NCBI GenBank assembly: GCA_035541895.1
Contig: DATKMK010000025.1
Location: 1-46,921 of the forward strand
Source: DATKMK01 sp035541895
Lineage (GTDB): Bacteria; Desulfobacterota; Binatia; HRBIN30; JACQVA1
DNA length: 46,921 bases
Direction of reading: 5' to 3'
Below the pieces are notes generated by a model that worked only from the letters and a program-made list of their open reading frames with translations, made no database searches and was not told the DNA's origin. This document shows positions 41,671 through 46,921 of this stretch, in pieces. The position numbers were made by a program, and so were the translations under genes. How positions within the stretch are numbered: position 1 is the stretch's first letter; each line of letters starts with the position of its first letter.

Positions 41671-44600
41671 TCAATCCAGGCAGTGCACCGCGTCGCCGTG
41701 GCGAATGGTGCCCGGTTTGAGAACATCGGCGTAGACCCCGGCGCACGGCAGCTTTCCGAACTCGCCGAGGTCTTGCATGTTGTGTTGCGCGATGGTGCGC
41801 AGGATGCCGGGGTCGTGCGGCAGCTCGGCCTGCGGCAAGGTCATGTTGACGCAGCGGGGACAGGGGAGCGTGATGCGTAAGACCACTTCCTCGCCGATCG
41901 CCAGCCGGCGCCCGACCCACGAATTTTCGACGAACGGCTCCGCCTCCGAACGGATGACGATGTTGGGACGAAACCGACGAACGTCAAATTGTCCCCCCGG
42001 ATATGTCTTTTGCAAATGAGCGAGGGTCGACGTCGCTACGAGGTGCACGCAGGCGAAGTCAAAGAAGGCCCCGGGAGGTGCGGTGGATCCGAGTGGAAAG
42101 TCCGTGACGTTGGCCCATGCTCCGCCGACAGTTCCGGGTGTGAGTTCGAGTGTCAGGCCGGTCGGGGCGGTCGTCATCAGGGTCAGCTTTCGACCGAATA
42201 TGGCGGAGAACCGCTCGTGAATGTCCGGGTCCGCGGTTCTGAGAGTGGGGCCATTGGGAACAGTGATCCGCACCTCTGGTGGCGGTGCCCCGAGCGCGGG
42301 CTCGGCCAGAAACTGCGCGTGGTATTCCAACAAGGCGGCGGCCCAGGTCCGCACGGTGGCGGCCCGGTTCGACGCCAAGTCGACCAGCGCGTAGACGCGG
42401 TCGCCAAGTACACCGCGGGTGGTGAGCCGTGCAGCGGAGAGTTGTTCTCCGGCCATTGACTTGACGGGATAGCGCCAAATCGACTCGACGGAATCGAGCA
42501 CGGCCGCGGTTTGGCCCGCCGCCGCGCTTCTTCTTTCGCGGACAGCGCCGATCGCGGCGATCGTGGCGCGCTCTTCTTCCGCAGTCATCGGCCGATCGCC
42601 GCGCGCTCCGGCGCTGAGGATCTCCGCCATGGTTTGTTCGACCTGGCGCGCCTCTTCCATTTTTTGTTTGCCGGCCCGCGTCAGGTACTCCACAGCGGTA
42701 TCGAGATTGGCGCTGCGTCCGTAGTGATGGGCGAGTTCGGCCAGATGTTCGTCGATCGAACTCGCATACAGCCTTTCGAGCGCGCCGCCGATGCGCTCGT
42801 GCAGGATCTTGCGGCGCTCCAGCAAGACCGAGTTGTAAGCGACCTCCTGAGTCAACGCGTGTTTGAAGACGTACTGCGTGTCTCCCACGGCGGGCTGCTC
42901 GTATATGAATTCACCCAATTGCAAATCGGCGAGCAGGCGGTTCAGCTCGTCGTCGGAGGCGGTCGTGACCGCGCGAATCACCGACACGGAAAATTCGCGC
43001 CCGATGACGGCCAGGGTTTGCAGTAAGTCCTTTGCACCGGCCGGCAGACGATCGATTCGCGCCGCGAGAATGGCCTGCACCGTCGGCGGGATCGTCAACT
43101 CGACCAAAGGGCGGGTCAGCTTCACCGTTCCATTGCGAACCAGGGCGCCGTCGTCGAGCAACACCTGCACCGTCTCCTCCATGAAGAAGGGAACGCCCTC
43201 GGTCTTCTCGATGATCAGCCGCTTCAGCGCCGCCAGATCCGCGCCGTCGCCGAGCAGCGCGGTGAGCATTTCCTCGGCGCTCTCGCGTCCGAGCGGGTCG
43301 AGCCGCAACTGCGCGTAGTACGTCTTGCTGTTCCACTGATGCGCGTAGCCGGGCCGGTAGTTCACCAGCAACAGGAGCTTCGCCGTGGCGATCGAGTCGG
43401 CCAGCAGGTTGAGGAACTGCTGGGTCTGGTCATCGATCCAGTGCAGGTCCTCGAAGATCACCATCACTGGTTGGTTGAGCGATTCGCGCAATAGGACCCG
43501 CTTGACCGCGTCGAGCGTGCGCCGCCGCGCGACCTGCGCATCCGTTTGCGCCAGCGGATCATCGCCCTCGATGACGCCGAGCAAGCCGAACAGGTACGGC
43601 AGCGTGTCCTCCAGGGCGCGATCGAGAATTGCGATCTTGCCGGCAACCTTCTCCCGTCGCCGGCGTCCGTCGTCGCCGGCATCGATAGCGAAATAGCCGT
43701 GCAGCAACTCGATCAGCGGCAAGAACGCCGACGCTTTGCCGTGGGAGATCGAGAACGTCTCGAGCACCAACCAACCGGACTGCGCGACCGCTTTGAACTC
43801 GAAGAACAGGCGCGACTTGCCGGTGCCCGCCTCCGCCATCGCCGCGGCGATCTGTCCGTGTCCGCCGCGCGCGTGCTCCGCGACGCGTTTGAGCGCCTCC
43901 AATTCGCGTTCACGGCCGACGAACTTCGTGAGCCCGCGTCCGGCTGAGCGTTGCAGCCGCGTGCGCAAGGGCCCGAGCCCGGCGACTTCGAATACGTTGA
44001 CGGGCTCGTTGACGCCTTTGACTCTGGTCGCTCCGAGCGCGTTCAGTTTGAAGTAGCCCTCGCACAGACGCCGGGTCGTCTCGCTCACCACGATCGAACC
44101 GGTGCGCGCAATACCCTGCAGACGCGACGCGAGATTGGTCGTATGGCCGACGGGGGTGTACTCGACCTGGTCCGCGCCGGTCGCAATCGCACGGACCACG
44201 ACTTCGCCGGTGTTGACCCCGACGCGAATCTCGATTGGGGCGCGGCCCTCGGCCTGCAGCTTCGCGCCGTAGCGGCGGAGTTCTTCCTGCATGCGCAGCG
44301 CGGCGTACAGCGCGCGCTGCGGATGATCCTCGTGCGCCACCGGTGCGCCGAACAGCGCGAAGATGCCGTCGCCGGTCGATTGCACCACATAGCCGTCATA
44401 GCGCCGCGCCGCGTCGATCATCAGCGCGAGCACGGGATCGACCAGTGCGCGTGCCTCTTCCGGGTCGAGGTCCTGCTCCAATTCGGTCGAGCCTTTGATG
44501 TCGGCGAACAGTGCGGTGACGGTCTTGCGTTCTCCGTCGGCTGCACCGACCGCCGCAACTTCAGGGAGTACACGAATCGAGGCCGCCGGTCCGAGTGGCG

Positions 44601-44766
44601 ACCTTGCGGCGGCACCGCTCGCCGGTGCGCCGCATTGGTCACAGAACTTCGCCCCGGGTTGCAGCGCCGCGCCGCAGTGTGCACAGGTGCCGAGAATCGG
44701 CGCCGCGCAGTCCTTGCAAAACTTCGCGCCCGCGCGATTCTCGCTGCCGCACTTCGCGCAATTCAT
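41671..44766 (-). CDS. Zinc ribbon - class III cyclase - AAA ATPase - MOSC fusion protein
   Basis: A 1031-residue protein. Residues 1-50 form two zinc ribbons (Cys 3, 6, 17, 20 and 28, 31, 42, 45). A class III adenylate/guanylate cyclase domain follows (VTALFADIKGST, metal Asp89 and Asp133, NLASRLQ with Asn211 and Arg215). The ATPase domain has AEAGTGKS (311-318), where the first Gly of Walker A is Ala, and Walker B VMVIFEDLHW. The TPR-like region breaks off near residue 690, and from about 755 a MOSC N-terminal plus MOSC domain follows (SIWRYPVKSMAGEQL, LPCPRCVNMT). The usual relatives carry TPR repeats there instead. Overlaps the Rieske gene by ATGA. Confidence 0.85.
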   Translation of the reverse strand: MNCAKCGSENRAGAKFCKDCAAPILGTCAHCGAALQPGAKFCDQCGAPASGAAARSPLGPAASIRVLPEVAAVGAADGERKTVTALFADIKGSTELEQDLDPEEARALVDPVLALMIDAARRYDGYVVQSTGDGIFALFGAPVAHEDHPQRALYAALRMQEELRRYGAKLQAEGRAPIEIRVGVNTGEVVVRAIATGADQVEYTPVGHTTNLASRLQGIARTGSIVVSETTRRLCEGYFKLNALGATRVKGVNEPVNVFEVAGLGPLRTRLQRSAGRGLTKFVGRERELEALKRVAEHARGGHGQIAAAMAEAGTGKSRLFFEFKAVAQSGWLVLETFSISHGKASAFLPLIELLHGYFAIDAGDDGRRRREKVAGKIAILDRALEDTLPYLFGLLGVIEGDDPLAQTDAQVARRRTLDAVKRVLLRESLNQPVMVIFEDLHWIDDQTQQFLNLLADSIATAKLLLLVNYRPGYAHQWNSKTYYAQLRLDPLGRESAEEMLTALLGDGADLAALKRLIIEKTEGVPFFMEETVQVLLDDGALVRNGTVKLTRPLVELTIPPTVQAILAARIDRLPAGAKDLLQTLAVIGREFSVSVIRAVTTASDDELNRLLADLQLGEFIYEQPAVGDTQYVFKHALTQEVAYNSVLLERRKILHERIGGALERLYASSIDEHLAELAHHYGRSANLDTAVEYLTRAGKQKMEEARQVEQTMAEILSAGARGDRPMTAEEERATIAAIGAVRERRSAAAGQTAAVLDSVESIWRYPVKSMAGEQLSAARLTTRGVLGDRVYALVDLASNRAATVRTWAAALLEYHAQFLAEPALGAPPPEVRITVPNGPTLRTADPDIHERFSAIFGRKLTLMTTAPTGLTLELTPGTVGGAWANVTDFPLGSTAPPGAFFDFACVHLVATSTLAHLQKTYPGGQFDVRRFRPNIVIRSEAEPFVENSWVGRRLAIGEEVVLRITLPCPRCVNMTLPQAELPHDPGILRTIAQHNMQDLGEFGKLPCAGVYADVLKPGTIRHGDAVHCLD

Positions 44767-45698
44767 GACCGGAGGCTTTCCGGCGCTCGATCCGCACCGT
44801 GGGCGAGCGCCGTGCGTGTGCCCAGCCGGTCGGTGATGGCGCGGCCCGCGCGGACCGCGCCGCCTTCTACGCGTGCGAGCCCGACGCAGCGGAGCGCGCT
44901 CGGGCGCCCGATCCAGGCTGCCTCACCGCCCGCAAACCCGTCGCGGTAGCGGCCGCGCTGCGTGACATGAAAGCCGCCGCGCGTGCCCGCCGAGAACAGA
45001 ACGTTCACCTCGACCGCCTCGACGTCCAGAAGTGAGGGAGCGCGCGGCCCGTACCACGAGCCGTCGGTCACTCCGTCCGCCGCGCACAGGTCTCCTTTGC
45101 CGAGCCTCGCGCGCACGGTCGACTCCGCCTCCGGGTTCGCGGGCTCCGACCGGGTCGTGGTCCACGGATCGAGGTGCGGCGTTTCGAGCGGAGCGGGCAG
45201 GCCCGTGGCGAGCTGCTCCTCTTGCGCCAGGAAATCCGGCTCGACGAAGTTCTCCAGCAGCACCTTGCCGTTCCAGCGGTACAAGCCGATACCGCCCCAG
45301 CCGTCGAGATCGCAGGTCCACGCGTGGTACTTGCAGACCAGCCGCTTACCGGTCGAGCCGCTCGGCGCGTCCACCAGCGGTCCGCCGCGATGCCGGCAGG
45401 CATTGTAGAAGGCGCGGATGCGCTGGTCGGCGCCGCGCAGCACCAGGAAGAGCGGGTGCCCGATGCGATCGAGGGCGTCGAGCATGCGGTAGTCGCCGGG
45501 GTTGGGCAACTCGTCGGCGTGCGCGACGAACAGCCAGCCTGCTTCGAAGAGATACTGCTGATCGAGGGCGAGGAATGCCGGATCCACGTAGCGCCCGGTC
45601 GCGACGTCGATGCGCTGCGGGAAGCCGCGCGGGAAGGCGTCGCGCGTGCGCTCCTCCTCGGGACGGCGCACGATCCGGTCATAACGGGTTGGCTCCAT
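44763..45698 (-). CDS. Truncated Rieske-type oxygenase protein
   Basis: A 311-residue protein with an N-terminal Rieske [2Fe-2S] domain: CRHRGGP (Cys101, His103) and CKYHAWTCDLDG (Cys122, His125). It resembles the start of aromatic-ring-hydroxylating oxygenase alpha subunits, but the following 180 residues are unlike the catalytic domain and no 2-His-1-Asp iron site is visible. It may be a remnant or a Rieske protein with a new partner. The ATG at 45698 has a GGAG six bases upstream. The last bases overlap the start of the cyclase-MOSC gene. Confidence 0.7.
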   Translation of the reverse strand: MEPTRYDRIVRRPEEERTRDAFPRGFPQRIDVATGRYVDPAFLALDQQYLFEAGWLFVAHADELPNPGDYRMLDALDRIGHPLFLVLRGADQRIRAFYNACRHRGGPLVDAPSGSTGKRLVCKYHAWTCDLDGWGGIGLYRWNGKVLLENFVEPDFLAQEEQLATGLPAPLETPHLDPWTTTRSEPANPEAESTVRARLGKGDLCAADGVTDGSWYGPRAPSLLDVEAVEVNVLFSAGTRGGFHVTQRGRYRDGFAGGEAAWIGRPSALRCVGLARVEGGAVRAGRAITDRLGTRTALAHGADRAPESLRS

Positions 45699-45751
45699 CG
45701 CGGCTCCGGTTGGGGCGGCTCGCAAGTTAGCCCCAATGAGCCAGAAACGGC

Positions 45752-45900
45752 CTCACCACAGAGGCACAGAGACGCGGAGAAGAACACCTTCCGCGGCAAA
45801 AGACTGCCCTTCCAAACGTCAACCCGGATCGGGTTTGGTTCATCATCTGCAAGCCTCCGAGTCCCTCATCTGCTCTGTGTCTCCGCGCCTCTGTGGTGAA
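45752..45900. repeat. Intergenic palindromic repeat element
   Basis: The left arm CTCACCACAGAGGCACAGAG (45752-45771), continuing to about 45785, is matched by a reverse complement at 45870-45900, where the outer TTCACCACAGAGGC-type sequence is nearly exact. The intervening 84 bases hold a smaller hairpin AACCCG-GAT-CGGGTT (about 45821-45836). Related CACAGAGGCACAGAG-type sequences are scattered between genes in many environmental bacteria, so it is probably a small non-autonomous repeat. Confidence 0.7.
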
Positions 45901-45981
45901 GTTCCCTTTTCACATCGACGTTAGTAAACGATCGGGCTACTTCTCAAGTGCCGTGAAGAGACAGAGACCCGGGGGGAAGAG

Positions 45982-46921
45982 CGATGAATGATGCCGCGAT
46001 GTATCAGATCGCCACGACGCGCGTGCCGTCGAACACGACGCGCCGTATGTGGGCCGCGATGGTTGGGCAGACCGCTCGCACGCCGACCTGCCCCGCGCTG
46101 CCGCGACAGGACGGCCGGCTCGCCGTCGTCACCGGCGCAACCGGCGGCATCGGCGCCGAGATCGCACGCGGGTTGGCCCGCCGCGGCGCCGAGCTGGTCC
46201 TCCCCTGCCGCAACCCGCAGCGCGGTTCAGCTATCGCGGAGGTCTTGCAGCGCGAGTTCGGCCCGTCGTGCGTCGTGCATCTCGTTGCGCTCGAACTGTC
46301 CGATCTCGGCACCGTGGCGCCCGCCGTCGAGGCGATTGTGCGAGTGGCCGCCGGGCGCCCGATCGACCTGCTGGTCGAGAACGGCGGCGTGTGGCCGACG
46401 GCGTACGCGCGCAGTGCGCAGGGCTACGAGATCGCGTTCGCGGTCAACGTGCTGTCGCATTTCGCCCTGCGTCGTTGCCTGAGCGCGGCGGGACTGCTGC
46501 CGCGCACGCGCGTGGTCGTGATGACCGGCGACATCTACGTATCCGAGTCCGAGTGCAGCGAGGACTTCGTGTGGCGCGGCGCGCTCGGCGGCAAGCGCGC
46601 GTATTCGCGCAGCAAGCTGGGGAATGTTTGGATCGCGTTCGAGCTCGCGCGCCGCCAGTCCGAGCTCGACGTCTTCGTCGTGCACCCGGGCATCGTCGCG
46701 ACGAATCTTGGCGGCGACGCTGGCCGCATCGGCAATGCCCTCAAGCGGCGTCTGATGATCTCGCCCGAGCAAGGAGCCCAGATGCCGCTCGTCTGCGCGA
46801 CGCAGCCGGGGCTACGTCGCGGCGGCTACTACCACAACACCCTCGGCCTCGTGAACCTGCCCGCCAACGATCCGGCGCTCGACGCCCAAGCCGCCCGCCG
46901 CCTCTGGGAGCGCTGCGAGGA
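45982..46921 (+). CDS. Short-chain dehydrogenase/reductase, 3' end outside the window
   Basis: At least 313 codons from the ATG at 45982, with a GGGGGAAGAG ribosome site; no stop before the end of the window. The cofactor motif VTGATGGIGAEIARGLARRG and the catalytic YSRSK (Tyr-x3-Lys) are clear. The NNAG motif is degenerate (ENGGVWP), and the expected catalytic Ser strand reads VVMTGDIYVSE. It resembles retinol-dehydrogenase-like members of the family. An N-terminal extension of about 43 residues precedes the Rossmann fold. Substrate unknown. The gene is divergent from the Rieske gene and lies after the palindromic repeat. Confidence 0.88.

Overview
The window is a high-GC, gene-dense bacterial chromosome segment of about 46.9 kb with no rRNA, tRNA, phage or transposase gene that I could see. 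The gene content suggests an uncultivated Gram-negative soil or groundwater bacterium of the delta-proteobacterial / Candidatus Binatota type. It has many predicted lipoproteins, Cys-flanked dockerin-like repeats, Thr/Pro/Ser 'TPT' linkers in secreted proteins, enoyl-CoA hydratase paralogs, an acyl-CoA-ligase-like enzyme and an MbnP/MbnH pair. This placement is inference; there is no marker gene in the window.

Layout. 0-3.9 kb: enoyl-CoA hydratase, a DUF4337 membrane protein, a lipoprotein alpha/beta hydrolase and a D-threonine-aldolase-like PLP enzyme. 3.9-9.2 kb: a plus-strand operon of a GH172 (DUF2961) protein, a DUF4301 protein and rmlB-rmlA-rmlC for dTDP-sugar synthesis (rmlD is absent). 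9.2-19.9 kb: mixed metabolism and regulation, with a repeat lipoprotein and Gfo/Idh oxidoreductase, an adenylate-forming ligase, two-component kinase 1, a second enoyl-CoA hydratase, an MFS exporter, a YbhB-type PEBP protein, a metallophosphoesterase, a stand-alone acyl carrier protein with an unknown partner, and a Crp/Fnr regulator. 20-25.7 kb: LemA, a large lipase-like lipoprotein, a gamma-glutamylcyclotransferase-like protein, a membrane-protein gene broken by one missing base, an ABM protein, a VOC protein and a frameshifted NHL-propeller gene. 25.8-29.4 kb: an HxlR regulator, a molybdopterin oxidoreductase with a palindromic operator candidate, and a scar where alcohol-dehydrogenase and LysR remnants abut. 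29.9-34.1 kb: a 7TM-PAS histidine kinase and two translationally coupled L,D-transpeptidases.

34.2-41.1 kb is the most interesting part. It is a tightly overlapping minus-strand operon encoding an unrecognised lipoprotein, an MbnP-family copper protein, an MbnH-family di-heme enzyme and a 1380-residue secreted protein with two dockerin repeats, a ~485-residue Thr/Ser/Pro linker and two YHYH-type domains. MbnH is known to oxidise tryptophan of MbnP to make a copper site. The operon therefore looks like a methanobactin-independent cell-surface copper system with the YHYH protein as an added extracellular component (inference).

41.2-46.9 kb: a sulfotransferase-like fragment, a zinc-ribbon/class III cyclase/AAA protein unusually fused to a MOSC domain, a truncated Rieske protein coupled to it by an ATGA overlap, a palindromic intergenic repeat element, and a short-chain dehydrogenase that runs off the end of the window.
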